A stretch of 64,000 nucleotides of DNA from Kluyvera sp047971185 (GCF_047971185.1 NZ_JBKDZH010000014.1:62001-126000); one strand, 5' to 3'. Positions 49,162-58,849 are shown, numbered from the stretch's first letter. Program-made: numbers and translations. The notes: generated by a model not told the origin, from the sequence alone.

Positions 49162-51177
49162 ATGCTGAACCAAAGCCTCCGTATCAGCCTGGTCGCAATC
49201 AGCTGGCTATGTCTTAGCGTGGCAAGCTCTGCCGAAGCGTTACCATTTATCGCGCCCAAAGATCGCCCGCAGCTGGCCGCCAGCCAGCCGTGGCCGAAAA
49301 ATCATTTTCTGGTGCTGGGTTATCACGACGTTGAGGATGATGTCGCCGATCAGCGCTACCTCACGGTGCGCACCAGCGCGCTTAACGAGCAGATCGGCTG
49401 GCTGCTGCACAACGGTTACCACGCTATCAGCGTCCAGGATATTGTCGATGCGCATCAGTCGCGCAAAACGCTGCCGCCGAAAGCGTTTCTGTTGAGCTTT
49501 GACGATGGCTACAGCAGCTTTTATACCCGCGTCTGGCCGCTGCTGAAGGCGTGGAATGTTCCCGCGCTGTGGGCGCCGGTTGGGAGCTGGGTCGATACGC
49601 CCGCCGGGCAGAAGGTTAATTTCGGTGGTTTGATGACGCCGCGTGAACGTTTCGCCACCTGGGAGATGGTGCGCGAAGTCAGCCGCTCGCCGCTGGTGGA
49701 AGTGGGCGCGCATACCTGGGCCTCACATTACGGCATTGCCGCTAACCCCCAGGGGAGCCTGGAGCCCGCGATTGCCAATCGGTTTTATGACCGGAAAACC
49801 GGCCGCTATGAAACCAACCAACAGTTTACCCAGCGCATTAGCGAAGATGTGCGCAAAGTCACCGGTAAAATTGCCGTGGAGACGGGCAAGCCGCCGCGCG
49901 CCTGGGTCTGGCCGTACGGCGAAGCCAACGGCACGTCGCTGGATATCGCCAAAAAGCAGGGCTATCAGCTGGCCTTTACGCTCGCCGATGGTCTGGGCAA
50001 CGCACGGGATATCGACAATATTCCGCGCCTGCTGATTTCCGGAAACCCATCGCTGAAAGCCTTTGCCAGCATGGTCACCCAGGTCCAGGAGCCGGAAGTC
50101 GTGCGGGTGATGCACGTCGACCTCGACTATCTCTATGACCCGGATACTGCCCAGCAAACCCGCAATATCGACAGGCTGGTGCAGCGGGTCTACGACATGA
50201 AAATCAGCCACGTTTTTTTACAGGCGTTTTCCGATCCCCAGGGCGACGGCAATATCAAGGCGCTCTATTTTCCTAATCGCTGGCTACCGGTCCGCGCCGA
50301 TCTGTTTAACTTCGTCTCCTGGCAGCTGCAGACACGCGCCAGAGTGAAGGTTTATGCCTGGATGCCGGTGCTGGCGTTCGACCTTGCGCCGTCCCTGCCC
50401 CGCGTACAGCGCTGGGATCCGCAAAACGGACGCACGCTGACGGCCAGCGAACCCTACATCCGCCTGTCGCCGTGGGATGCCCAAGCGCGCCGTCAGATAA
50501 CGGATCTCTATGAGGACCTCGCCCGCTACGCGCCGTTCAACGGGATTTTGTTTCACGATGACGCGGTGCTGAGCGATTTTGAAGATGCCAGCCCGCAGGC
50601 CGTTAGCGCATGGCAGCAGACCGGTTCGCCCTACGCTATCGCCGACATGGCGCGCCACCCTGCCGCGCGGCGGGCGTGGACGCGTTTCAAAAGCCGGACG
50701 CTTATCGGCTTCACTCACCAGCTCACGCAGGCCGCCCAGCGCATTCGCGGCCCGCAGCTAAAAACGGCGCGTAATATTTTTGCCCTGCCGATTATGCAAC
50801 CGGACAGCGAAGCGTGGTTTGCGCAGAATCTCGACGATTTTCTTGCCGCCTATGACTGGACGGTGCCAATGGCCATGCCGCTGATGGAATCGGTGCCGCC
50901 CGCGCAAAGCAATGCCTGGCTTGCGCAGCTGGTGCGCAGGGTCGCGGCCCGCCCCGGCGCGCTGGACAAGACCATTTTTGAGCTTCAGGCCAAAGACTGG
51001 CGCTCACGGCCACAAACCGCCGTTCCTGACGCGCAGCTGCGGGAGTGGATGCAGCAGCTCCAGCTTAACGGCGTCGAAAACTATGGCTATTACCCCGACG
51101 ATTTCATCGAAAATCAGCCCGATATTTCTCGTATCCGGCCCGCGTTCTCTTCGTACTGGTACCCAAACAATGACTGA
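49162..51177 (+). CDS. pgaB: Poly-GlcNAc N-deacetylase
   Basis: A 671-residue periplasmic enzyme (E. coli 672). The N-terminal deacetylase domain has LLSFDDGYSSFYTRVWPLLK (catalytic Asp-Asp) and GAHTWASHYG (metal His); the C-terminal glycoside-hydrolase-like domain includes VMHVDLDYLYD and GILFHDDAVLSDFED. ATG 49162 is preferred over 49156 because AAGGA then stands about 5-6 nt upstream. The N-terminus (SLVAISWLCLSVASSAEA) looks like a cleavable Sec signal without a lipobox, unlike the E. coli lipoprotein. It removes some acetyl groups so that the polymer can be exported by PgaA. Confidence 0.93.
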   Translation: MLNQSLRISLVAISWLCLSVASSAEALPFIAPKDRPQLAASQPWPKNHFLVLGYHDVEDDVADQRYLTVRTSALNEQIGWLLHNGYHAISVQDIVDAHQSRKTLPPKAFLLSFDDGYSSFYTRVWPLLKAWNVPALWAPVGSWVDTPAGQKVNFGGLMTPRERFATWEMVREVSRSPLVEVGAHTWASHYGIAANPQGSLEPAIANRFYDRKTGRYETNQQFTQRISEDVRKVTGKIAVETGKPPRAWVWPYGEANGTSLDIAKKQGYQLAFTLADGLGNARDIDNIPRLLISGNPSLKAFASMVTQVQEPEVVRVMHVDLDYLYDPDTAQQTRNIDRLVQRVYDMKISHVFLQAFSDPQGDGNIKALYFPNRWLPVRADLFNFVSWQLQTRARVKVYAWMPVLAFDLAPSLPRVQRWDPQNGRTLTASEPYIRLSPWDAQARRQITDLYEDLARYAPFNGILFHDDAVLSDFEDASPQAVSAWQQTGSPYAIADMARHPAARRAWTRFKSRTLIGFTHQLTQAAQRIRGPQLKTARNIFALPIMQPDSEAWFAQNLDDFLAAYDWTVPMAMPLMESVPPAQSNAWLAQLVRRVAARPGALDKTIFELQAKDWRSRPQTAVPDAQLREWMQQLQLNGVENYGYYPDDFIENQPDISRIRPAFSSYWYPNND

Positions 51178-52501
51178 CCGCCTTATCGCATTTTGTATTT
51201 TAGGACTGGTATTCGGGCTGCCGCTTGGCGTCGCGGCCATCTTTACCGGCGAGTTGATTCTCGATTTCGTGTTCTTCTGGCCGCTGTTTATGTCCGTGCT
51301 GTGGGTCACCGGCGGGCTTTACTTTTGGTTTCAGCTCGAACGCCACTGGCCGTGGAGTCGCGAAACGCCGCCGCCCGCTCTTGCCGGTGAGCCGCTTATT
51401 TCCATCCTCATTCCCTGTTTTAACGAGGGGAAAAACGCGCGGGAAACGATCGGCGCGGCGCTGGCGCAGCGGTATCCGCATATTGAGGTGATCGCCATCA
51501 ACGACGGTTCGGCGGATGACACCGCCGAGGTGCTTGAGCAACTGGCGCGCGAACAGCCGCATCTGCGGGTGATCCATCTGGCGGAAAATCAGGGCAAGGC
51601 CGTGGCGTTAAAAGCGGGTGCCGCGGCGGCCCGGGGCGACCTGCTGGTGTGTATCGACGGCGATGCCCTGCTCGATCGCGATACGGCGGCCTATCTGGTC
51701 GCGCCGCTGATTCAGTATCCGCACGTGGGGGCGGTCACCGGCAACCCGCGCATCCGCACGCGATCGACGCTGATAGGCCGCATTCAGGTCGGCGAGTTCT
51801 CGTCGATTATCGGCCTGATCAAGCGCACGCAGCGCATTTATGGCCGGGTCTTTACCGTCTCCGGTGTGATTGCCGCCTTCCGCCGCCAGGCGCTGGCCGA
51901 CGTCGGCTACTGGAGCCCCGATATGATTACCGAGGATATCGATATCAGCTGGAAGCTACAGCTGCGCCACTGGGATATCTTTTTTGAACCGCGCGCGCTG
52001 TGCTGGATCCTGATGCCAGAAACGCTGAAGGGATTATGGAAGCAGCGTCTGCGCTGGGCGCAGGGCGGCGCGGAAGTCTTCCTCGTCAACCTGCGCAGGC
52101 TGTTTAGCTGGGAACATCATCGGATGTGGCCGCTGTTTGCCGAGTATGCGCTCTCTACGCTGTGGGCATTCGCCTACGCGGTGACGGTCGCGCTGTTTGT
52201 GCTTAGCTATCTCGCCCCGCTCCCGGACAATCTGGCCGTCAAAAGCCTGTTTCCACCGGAGTTTACCGGCCTGCTGCTGGGGATCATGTGTCTTTTGCAG
52301 TTCGCCGTCAGCCTGTTTATCGAACGGCGCTATGAAAAGAAGGTCGTCGCTTCGCTGTTCTGGGTTATCTGGTTTCCGATGGTGTACTGGATGATCGGCA
52401 TGTTCACCACCATCGTCGCGTTCCCGAAAGTCATGCTGAAACGCCAGCGCGCCCGCGCGCGCTGGGTGAGTCCCGATCGTGGTAAAGGAAGAATGTCATG
52501 A
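51170..52501 (+). CDS. pgaC: Poly-GlcNAc synthase, GT2 glycosyltransferase
   Basis: A 443-residue membrane glycosyltransferase (E. coli 441). Two N-terminal helices precede the GT-A domain: SILIPCFNEGKNARET, AINDGSADDT, VCIDGDALLD (DXD-type), TEDIDISWKL (catalytic TED) and KQRLRWAQGG (QxxRW). Three C-terminal helices follow. It polymerises UDP-GlcNAc in a c-di-GMP-dependent way together with PgaD. ATG 51170 overlaps the pgaB stop by 8 nt. Confidence 0.95.
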   Translation: MTDRLIAFCILGLVFGLPLGVAAIFTGELILDFVFFWPLFMSVLWVTGGLYFWFQLERHWPWSRETPPPALAGEPLISILIPCFNEGKNARETIGAALAQRYPHIEVIAINDGSADDTAEVLEQLAREQPHLRVIHLAENQGKAVALKAGAAAARGDLLVCIDGDALLDRDTAAYLVAPLIQYPHVGAVTGNPRIRTRSTLIGRIQVGEFSSIIGLIKRTQRIYGRVFTVSGVIAAFRRQALADVGYWSPDMITEDIDISWKLQLRHWDIFFEPRALCWILMPETLKGLWKQRLRWAQGGAEVFLVNLRRLFSWEHHRMWPLFAEYALSTLWAFAYAVTVALFVLSYLAPLPDNLAVKSLFPPEFTGLLLGIMCLLQFAVSLFIERRYEKKVVASLFWVIWFPMVYWMIGMFTTIVAFPKVMLKRQRARARWVSPDRGKGRMS

Positions 52502-52938
52502 ACGAAAATAGCCTCATTTTCACCGAGCAGCGCCTGCTGCCCCGCTGTTTTGACGCGGCGTTAACGCTGCTCGCCTGGAGCGGATTTCTCTTTTTTCTGT
52601 ATGCCAATCTGGTGCTGAAGCTGACGGAAAGCGGCGGACAGCGCTGGGATACCGCCGTTGCGGCGTTCAATACCCTGCTGGTGTACCTGCTGATTGCCGC
52701 GCTCAACGGCTGGCTATTGATTCTCTGGTATCAATACAACCGTCGCCGGACCCATGCCCGACGCCATACGCGCCAGGCGTCGCTGGCGAATGATGAACTG
52801 GCGAGAAGTTTTAATATTGCGCCGCAGATGATTTCAGAGATGAGCCAGTACAACCTGCTAACGGTGTATCACGACCATATCGGCCAGATCGTTGATTTGA
52901 AAACCGCCCCGCACGGCCGCGAGATGGAAAGACGCTAA
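52498..52938 (+). CDS. pgaD: Poly-GlcNAc synthase subunit PgaD
   Basis: A 146-residue protein with two membrane helices (ALTLLAWSGFLFFLYANLVL and TLLVYLLIAALNGWLLILWY) and a cytoplasmic C-terminus. It begins with an ATGA overlap with pgaC, for coupled synthesis; in E. coli, c-di-GMP binds PgaC and PgaD jointly and stabilises the pair. pgaD is the least conserved of the four genes, and this one fits E. coli (137 residues) in layout. Confidence 0.9.
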   Translation: MNENSLIFTEQRLLPRCFDAALTLLAWSGFLFFLYANLVLKLTESGGQRWDTAVAAFNTLLVYLLIAALNGWLLILWYQYNRRRTHARRHTRQASLANDELARSFNIAPQMISEMSQYNLLTVYHDHIGQIVDLKTAPHGREMERR

Positions 52939-52969
52939 AAAAATGCCAGCCCGCGTTAACGGGCTGGCA
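52937..52969. terminator. Terminator between convergent pgaD and htpX
   Basis: 10-bp perfect stem TGCCAGCCCG / CGGGCTGGCA with a CGTTAA loop. The A7 on its left gives a T-run for the htpX direction; the pgaD direction has no strong T-run. Confidence 0.85.
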
Positions 52970-52988
52970 CTGTTCTGAATCACAACGC

Positions 52989-53873
52989 TTACTTCATGTA
53001 TTCGCCGCTACGCAGCGCTTCGATGCGCTTATCCAACGGCGGGTGCGTCATAAACATTTCGCTCAGCGACTTTGATTTACCGTTGATGCAGAAGGCCATC
53101 ATGCTGCTGGCTTCCTGCGGCTCATAGCTGGTTTTCAGGCGCTGCAGCGCGGCAATCATCTTCTCGCGGCCGACCAGTTTCGCGGAACCGGCATCGGCAT
53201 GGAATTCACGGTAGCGCGAGAACCACATGGTGATAATGCTCGCCAGAAGCCCAAACACCAGCTCCAGCACCGTTGCCACCGCGAAATAAATCAGCGGGTT
53301 GCCGTTGCTGCTCTCTTCTTCACCGTCGCGGTTGCCGCCGAGGAAGCCGGCCGCAATTTGCGCAATGACGCGTGAAATAAAGATAACGAAGGTGTTCACA
53401 ATGCCCTGAATCAGCGTCATGGTCACCATATCACCGTTGGCAATGTGGCTGATTTCGTGGGCGATAACCGCTTCGGCTTCGTCACGGCTCATGTTCTGCA
53501 ACAGGCCGGTGCTGACAGCAACCAGTGACGCATCACGGCGCGCGCCGGTCGCAAAGGCGTTAATATCCGGCGCGTGATACAGCGCCACCTGCGGCATTGC
53601 AATACCTACCTGCTGTGCCTGACGGGCGACGGTATCCAGCAGCCAGCGTTCCTGTTCGTTACGCGGCTGCTCAATCACCTCGCCGCCTACCGATTTCAAC
53701 GCCATCCATTTCGACATCATCAATGAAACAATGGAACCGCCGAAACCAAATAGCAGCGCCATAATCAGCAGGCCGGTCATGCTGCTCGACTGAATTCCTG
53801 TCAGGCTTAGCACCAGCCCAAACACAACCATAACGGCCAGGTTGGTCATCAGGAAGAGCGCGATTCGCATCAT
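52989..53873 (-). CDS. htpX: Membrane zinc metalloprotease HtpX
   Basis: A 294-residue M48 protease (E. coli 293). Two N-terminal helices (IALFLMTNLAVMVVFGLVLS; MTGLLIMALLFGFGGSIVSL), the zinc motif VIAHEISHIANGD (HEXXH, about residue 140), two further helices and the third metal ligand Glu in YREFHADAGSAKLVG are visible. It degrades misfolded inner membrane proteins along with FtsH. A sigma-32-like promoter lies upstream (53925-53951). Confidence 0.97.
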   Translation of the reverse strand: MMRIALFLMTNLAVMVVFGLVLSLTGIQSSSMTGLLIMALLFGFGGSIVSLMMSKWMALKSVGGEVIEQPRNEQERWLLDTVARQAQQVGIAMPQVALYHAPDINAFATGARRDASLVAVSTGLLQNMSRDEAEAVIAHEISHIANGDMVTMTLIQGIVNTFVIFISRVIAQIAAGFLGGNRDGEEESSNGNPLIYFAVATVLELVFGLLASIITMWFSRYREFHADAGSAKLVGREKMIAALQRLKTSYEPQEASSMMAFCINGKSKSLSEMFMTHPPLDKRIEALRSGEYMK

Positions 53874-53924
53874 AATTTACTTTTAACCTCTTCTTAACAA
53901 AACGCACTATGCGATTACCCCTCT

Positions 53925-53951
53925 CGTAGGGGCAATCCGCCGATTTTCAAC
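53925..53951 (-). promoter_or_regulatory. Putative heat-shock (sigma-32) promoter of htpX
   Basis: On the minus strand GTTGAAA (53951-53945) and CCCCTACG (53932-53925) are separated by 12 bp, matching the sigma-32 pattern CTTGAAA-N12-15-CCCCATnT at most positions. htpX is a heat-shock gene in E. coli. The -10 also forms a small hairpin with CCCCT at 53918. Confidence 0.5.
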
Positions 53952-54030
53952 GATTACCTCAGGCTAAGTCACGAGAAAGACACAACTTTACATTTTGTAG
54001 CATCATTGTTGACAAGAAGATGAGGGAGAT

Positions 54031-54060
54031 AAAAAAACAGGCACAATCGCTTGTGCCTGT
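54031..54060 (-). terminator. Terminator of proQ-prc
   Basis: 10-bp stem ACAGGCACAA / TTGTGCCTGT with a TCGC loop; on the minus strand it is followed by seven T. It lies 7 nt after the prc stop. Confidence 0.9.
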
Positions 54061-54066
54061 TGGGGG

Positions 54067-56115
54067 TTACTTGCTTGCCGCCGGTTGTTCAGCGGGAGCT
54101 GATTTCTCCAGCCTCGACAGGTCAATGGCGATATTGACCGTCTCGTCCAGATACGGATCGGGCTCTTTATAGTCTTTCGGCAGATCGTCCAGCTTCTTAA
54201 TCGGCGGTTTGCCTTCACGCTTATAGCGATCGTTCACGCGCGCCAGACGGGTTGCATCGTCCTCTTCGTTCTCTTTCTCACGCTGGGCGTAATTGAGAGA
54301 GACAATACTGCGCTTATCTTTCATCGCATTGAAGCGCGCAATATCTTTGGCGATGTACTGGAACTCAGGATCCTTCGCAATGCGATCGGCATGCAGCTTC
54401 AGCAGCTGAGGCTCGAACGGTGCCATGTCGCCAGACTTCACGTAGGTCGCCGCGTTGACGCTATCCCACGGCAGCGCGTTATCCTCAAACTTCTCGCCGG
54501 TTTCGGTCTCTTCGGTACCGGTCGGCATCATGATGTCCGGGGTCACGCCTTTACGCTGGGTGCTGCCGCCGTTAATGCGGTAGAACTTCTGAATGGTGTA
54601 CTGGACGGAGCCCAGCGCCGGCCATTCAGGGCGCAGCATCTGATCGTAAATGCGGTTCAGCGAGCGATACTGCTGTACGGTGCCTTTACCGAAGGTCGGT
54701 TCGCCCACAATCAGCGCACGGCCATAGTCCTGCATCGCGGCGGCAAAGATTTCCGACGCCGAGGCGCTGAAGCGGTCAACCAGCACCACCAGCGGCCCTT
54801 TGTAGTAAACAACGCCGTCGTTGTCGCTGTCTTCACGTACCTTACCGTTGTTATCGCGCACCTGTACCACCGGGCCGGACGGAATGAACAGGCCGGAAAG
54901 CGATACCGCTTCGGTCAGCGCACCGCCGCCGTTGCTGCGCAGGTCAATGATAACGCTGCCAACGTTCTGTTTTTCCAGCTTCTGCAGCTGAACCTTGACG
55001 TCCTCCGTCAGGCCCACGTAGAAGCCGGGAATATCCAGCACGCCAACCTTGTTGTTACCCGTGCCTTTGACCGACATTTTCACCGCGCGATCTTCCAGAC
55101 GGATACGCTCGCGGGTCAGGGTGACGATACGGGTTTTCGAACCTTTGCCCGCCGGAAGAATCTCCAGGCGCACCTTGCTGCCCTTCGGCCCTTTGATCAG
55201 CGCGACGACGTCATCCAGACGCCAGCCGATCACGTCAACCATCCCTTTGCCCGACTGCCCCACGCCGACGATGCGATCGCCTACGCTGATGGCTTTGCTT
55301 TTCGCCGCCGGACCGCCTGCAACCATAGAGTTGATGACGGTATAGTCATCGTCCATTTGCAGCACGGCGCCAATCCCTTCCAGAGACAGACTCATCTCGG
55401 TATTGAACTGTTCGGTGTTGCGCGGTGACAGGTAGTTGGTATGCGGGTCGATTTCGCGGGCAAAGGAGGTCATCGCCAGCGAGAACACGTCTTCACTGTT
55501 GGTTTGCGCCAGGCGACGGATCGCGAATTTATAGCGACGCGCCAGGGTGTCGTGAATTTCTTTATCGTCTTTACCGGCGAGCTTGAGGCTCAGCTGGTCA
55601 TATTTGACTTTGCTATCCCACAGGGCGTTCAGCTCGGCCTGATCCTTCGGCCACGGCGCTTTGGTGCGGTCGAGGTTGAAGGTGTCATTGCCGGTGAAGT
55701 CCATCGGACGCTCAAGCACCTTCAGCGCATATTCGTAGCGCTCAAAGCGGCGTTTTTGCGCCAGATTGTAGAGATCGTAAAAGACGTCAAGTTTACCGGA
55801 ACGCAGTTCGTCGCCAATCTGCCCTTTCTTCGCTGCAAACTGCGCAACGTCGCTGGCCAGCAGCACGTTGTGGCTGTAGTCCAGCAGGTTCAGATAGCGG
55901 TCAAAGATTTTGGCCGAAAAGGCCTGGTCGAGATCGAACTGGCGGTAGTGAGAACGGGTAAAGCGCGAAGTGACGCGCTCGCTTACCGTGGCGTGCTGAG
56001 TCTCTTCCTTAAGGACTGGAAGCTGATCAACACGGGTAATATCTTCCACCGCTAAGGCCTGGCCTGTTATCAATAACAGGCCAGCAAGCGCGGAGAGCCT
56101 AAAAAATGTGTTCAT
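54067..56115 (-). CDS. prc: Tail-specific periplasmic protease
   Basis: A 682-residue protease (E. coli 682), signal peptide MNTFFRLSALAGLLLITGQA. The N-terminal domain with RVTSRFTRSHYRQFDLDQAF is followed by a PDZ domain (about 240-330, SLSLEGIGAVLQMDDDYTVI), then the S41 core with catalytic Ser in DRFSASASEIFA (about 450) and Lys in GEPTFGKGTVQ (about 476). It processes FtsI and, with NlpI, regulates peptidoglycan hydrolases. ATG 56115 is the E. coli-like start; an in-frame extension to 56163 is not. It follows proQ by 19 nt in the same operon. Confidence 0.97.
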   Translation of the reverse strand: MNTFFRLSALAGLLLITGQALAVEDITRVDQLPVLKEETQHATVSERVTSRFTRSHYRQFDLDQAFSAKIFDRYLNLLDYSHNVLLASDVAQFAAKKGQIGDELRSGKLDVFYDLYNLAQKRRFERYEYALKVLERPMDFTGNDTFNLDRTKAPWPKDQAELNALWDSKVKYDQLSLKLAGKDDKEIHDTLARRYKFAIRRLAQTNSEDVFSLAMTSFAREIDPHTNYLSPRNTEQFNTEMSLSLEGIGAVLQMDDDYTVINSMVAGGPAAKSKAISVGDRIVGVGQSGKGMVDVIGWRLDDVVALIKGPKGSKVRLEILPAGKGSKTRIVTLTRERIRLEDRAVKMSVKGTGNNKVGVLDIPGFYVGLTEDVKVQLQKLEKQNVGSVIIDLRSNGGGALTEAVSLSGLFIPSGPVVQVRDNNGKVREDSDNDGVVYYKGPLVVLVDRFSASASEIFAAAMQDYGRALIVGEPTFGKGTVQQYRSLNRIYDQMLRPEWPALGSVQYTIQKFYRINGGSTQRKGVTPDIMMPTGTEETETGEKFEDNALPWDSVNAATYVKSGDMAPFEPQLLKLHADRIAKDPEFQYIAKDIARFNAMKDKRSIVSLNYAQREKENEEDDATRLARVNDRYKREGKPPIKKLDDLPKDYKEPDPYLDETVNIAIDLSRLEKSAPAEQPAASK

Positions 56116-56134
56116 GCCTGGCCCGGCCTCCGTT

Positions 56135-56827
56135 TCAGAACACCAGGTGTTCTGCGCGTACAATCATTGACATACCAGAAGTAAGCTGAACGCGAACCCC
56201 ATCCTTGGTGATTTCCAGGATAGTGGCATCCATCGCGTTATTGCCCGCTTTAACTTTCAGGGATTGACCGACCGTCAGCGCAGACAGATCGGAAACCGGC
56301 GTCAGTTTTTCTTCACGCACTTCGCGAGCCGGTTTAGCAGCCGGTTTCGCGGCAGCAGCGCGCGGCTTGCGCTCAGCCCCTTCTTTACGGCGTACCGGAG
56401 GACGTGGTTTACGCTCACGACGTGGCGCATCACCCTGCTCACCCGCCGCAGCGGCGGCTTCGCGCTTTTTCGCCTGCTGTTCAGCGCGCTGCGCCTGAAC
56501 GCGAGCTTTGGCTTCTTCAAGCTGCTGACGTGCGTGGGCAACGTGCTGCTCGTCCAGCTCACCGCAAGGGTTGCCGTCGAGATCGACGCGAACCGCACCG
56601 GCTTTAATACCGTACAGGTAGCGCCAGCTTGAAGTATAAAGACGTAATGCGGAACGCAGTTGGGTTTTGCTGAGGTTCATTTCCCCTTCAACACGCTCGA
56701 CGAGATCCTGAAAAATACCGACTTTCAGAGGACGAGCTTCACCTTCCGCGCTAAAGCACTGCGGAAAACGTTCGGCTAAAAATGCGATAACTTCTTTACT
56801 GCTATTCAACTTAGGTTGATTTTCCAT
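56135..56827 (-). CDS. proQ: RNA chaperone ProQ
   Basis: A 230-residue protein (E. coli 232). The N-terminal FinO-like RNA-binding domain (NSSKEVIAFLAERFPQCFSA ... LSKTQLRSALRLYTSSWRYL, YGIKAGAVRVDLDGNPCGEL) is joined by a long Lys/Arg/Ala/Pro-rich linker (about 105-178) to a C-terminal Tudor-like domain (LTVGQSLKVKAGNNAMDATI). It binds many sRNAs and mRNA 3' ends. Its overlap with the prc leader implies shared transcription. Confidence 0.97.
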   Translation of the reverse strand: MENQPKLNSSKEVIAFLAERFPQCFSAEGEARPLKVGIFQDLVERVEGEMNLSKTQLRSALRLYTSSWRYLYGIKAGAVRVDLDGNPCGELDEQHVAHARQQLEEAKARVQAQRAEQQAKKREAAAAAGEQGDAPRRERKPRPPVRRKEGAERKPRAAAAKPAAKPAREVREEKLTPVSDLSALTVGQSLKVKAGNNAMDATILEITKDGVRVQLTSGMSMIVRAEHLVF

Positions 56828-56924
56828 GAAATTTCCTGATTACAACGGACGTAGCCAACAAGCCGCAGGCATGAACAGGCGACATTATAATGACGCCATC
56901 GCTAAATGCTACGTTATCCGTTGA

Positions 56925-57422
56925 TTATCCTGCGACGGGTGCAAAGAATTTTTGATAATCGGTGGCTTCAAGCACTTTTTGCAGGTGGCCAACCAGTTCA
57001 CGCAACCCCTGTTCATCCTCTTCGCTAAAGCGTGAGAACGCGGTGCTATCGATATCCAGCACGCCAATCACCTGGTTGTTCACCGCCAGCGGCAGCACAA
57101 TTTCGGCGTTACTGGCGGCATCACAGGCAATGTGACCATCAAAAGCATGAACATCTTCTACGCGCTGAACGCGATTTTCCGCCACGGCGGTGCCGCAAAC
57201 GCCACGTCCTACCGGGATACGCACGCAGGCAATTTTGCCCTGAAACGGTCCGAGAACCAGCGTATCGCCTTCCAGCAGGTAAAAACCGGCCCAGTTGACG
57301 TCGGACAGGCGCTCATAAAGCAGCGCGCTGGTGTTGGAGATTACCGCTAAAAAACTTGTTTCACCTGCCATTAATGCCTGAAAATCGCGGTTAAGATCCG
57401 CGTAAAATTCTGTTTTGCTCAT
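56925..57422 (-). CDS. msrC: Free methionine-(R)-sulfoxide reductase
   Basis: A 165-residue GAF-domain enzyme reducing free Met-R-sulfoxide. Catalytic cysteines C66, C76 and C100 (KIACVRIPVGRGVCGTAVAE; GHIACDAASN) keep the spacing of the E. coli enzyme (84/94/118 in the longer numbering). Divergent from letA across 143 bp. Confidence 0.95.
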   Translation of the reverse strand: MSKTEFYADLNRDFQALMAGETSFLAVISNTSALLYERLSDVNWAGFYLLEGDTLVLGPFQGKIACVRIPVGRGVCGTAVAENRVQRVEDVHAFDGHIACDAASNAEIVLPLAVNNQVIGVLDIDSTAFSRFSEEDEQGLRELVGHLQKVLEATDYQKFFAPVAG

Positions 57423-57565
57423 TATTCAATCACTATTGTTTACGATGTTACTGATTCGTTACCTTGCCTATGCCCTTATAAAATACGCATTAAGTGCGTT
57501 CGGGCTCAAGATGAATCCATACTTAGGTTAAGATAGAGTTATACATTCATTTATCAATGTAATAA

Positions 57566-58849
57566 ATGGCACTGAAAACTTCACGTATAACGCCGACGAA
57601 AAAAATACGAATCCATGCGATCAGCGAACCTTTACCGTGGGCACATTACCAACGTTGCCCGCAGTGCGATATGCTTTTTCGCTTACCGGTCGTAAAATCA
57701 TCGCAAAGCGCCTATTGCCCGCGCTGTAACGCTAAGGTGCGAGACGGCCGCGACTGGTCGTTAACTCGTCTGGGCGCGATGGCGATTGCCATGCTGCTGC
57801 TGATGCCCTTCGCCTGGAGCGAGCCGCTGCTGCGTTTGCATCTGCTCGGCGTGCGCATCGACGCCAATCTGCTGCATGGCATCTGGCAGATGACCGATAG
57901 CGGGCACCCCATCACCGCCGCGATGGTGTTCTTCTGTACCGTCGCCGCGCCCGCAGTGCTGGTGATTTCTATCGCCTATCTTTGGCTCGGTAATATTCTA
58001 GGGATGAATCACCGTCCTGTCCTGCTGATGCTCGATAAATTAAAAGAGTGGGTGATGCTCGACATCTACCTGGTGGGTATCGCCGTGGCCTCGATTAAGG
58101 TCCAGGATTATGCGTTCCTGCAGCCGGGTCTGGGGCTGCTGGCCTATATCTCACTGGTGGTGCTGAGCATTCTGACGCTGATTCATCTCAACGTTGAGCA
58201 GCTATGGGAACGCTTCTATCCCCAGCGACCGGCAACGCGGCCCGACGGCGCGCTTCAGGTGTGCCTGGGTTGCCACTACACCGGCTTTGCCGACGCCCGT
58301 GGGCGCTGTCGCCGTTGCCACACCCCGCTGTATCAACGTGGTAAGCACAGTCTGCAAAAAAGCTGGGCGGCGCTGCTGAGCTCGATCGTCTTTCTACTGC
58401 CGGCCAACCTGCTGCCTATCTCCATCATTTATGTCAACGGCGGACGTCAGGACGATACGATTCTTTCCGGGATTATGTCGCTGGCCAATAGCAACGTGGC
58501 GGTGGCGGCGGTGGTCTTTTTTGCTAGTATCCTGGTGCCGTTTACCAAAATTATCGTGATGCTGACGCTACTTATTAGTATTCACTTTAAGTGCGAGCAA
58601 GGGCTGCGCACCCGCATCCTGCTGCTGCGTTTCGTCACCTGGATTGGCCGCTGGTCAATGCTCGACCTGTTTGTCATTGCTTTAACCATGTCGCTCATCA
58701 ATCGCGATCAGCTTCTCGCCTTTACAATGGGCCCCGCTGCGTTTTATTTCGGTGCTGCGGTAATATTAACTATTCTTGCTGTTGAATGGCTGGACAGCCG
58801 CTTACTTTGGGACGCACATGAGTCAGGAAACGCCCGCTTCACAGACTGA
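57566..58849 (+). CDS. letA: Lipid transport membrane protein LetA
   Basis: A 427-residue PqiA-type membrane protein. Two zinc-ribbon units (CPQCDMLF...CPRCNAKV at about 32-52; CLGCHYTGFADARGRCRRCH at about 233-252) precede two sets of four membrane helices. It forms the inner-membrane partner of LetB in envelope lipid transport. Its final 32 nt overlap the letB start. Confidence 0.95.
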   Translation: MALKTSRITPTKKIRIHAISEPLPWAHYQRCPQCDMLFRLPVVKSSQSAYCPRCNAKVRDGRDWSLTRLGAMAIAMLLLMPFAWSEPLLRLHLLGVRIDANLLHGIWQMTDSGHPITAAMVFFCTVAAPAVLVISIAYLWLGNILGMNHRPVLLMLDKLKEWVMLDIYLVGIAVASIKVQDYAFLQPGLGLLAYISLVVLSILTLIHLNVEQLWERFYPQRPATRPDGALQVCLGCHYTGFADARGRCRRCHTPLYQRGKHSLQKSWAALLSSIVFLLPANLLPISIIYVNGGRQDDTILSGIMSLANSNVAVAAVVFFASILVPFTKIIVMLTLLISIHFKCEQGLRTRILLLRFVTWIGRWSMLDLFVIALTMSLINRDQLLAFTMGPAAFYFGAAVILTILAVEWLDSRLLWDAHESGNARFTD

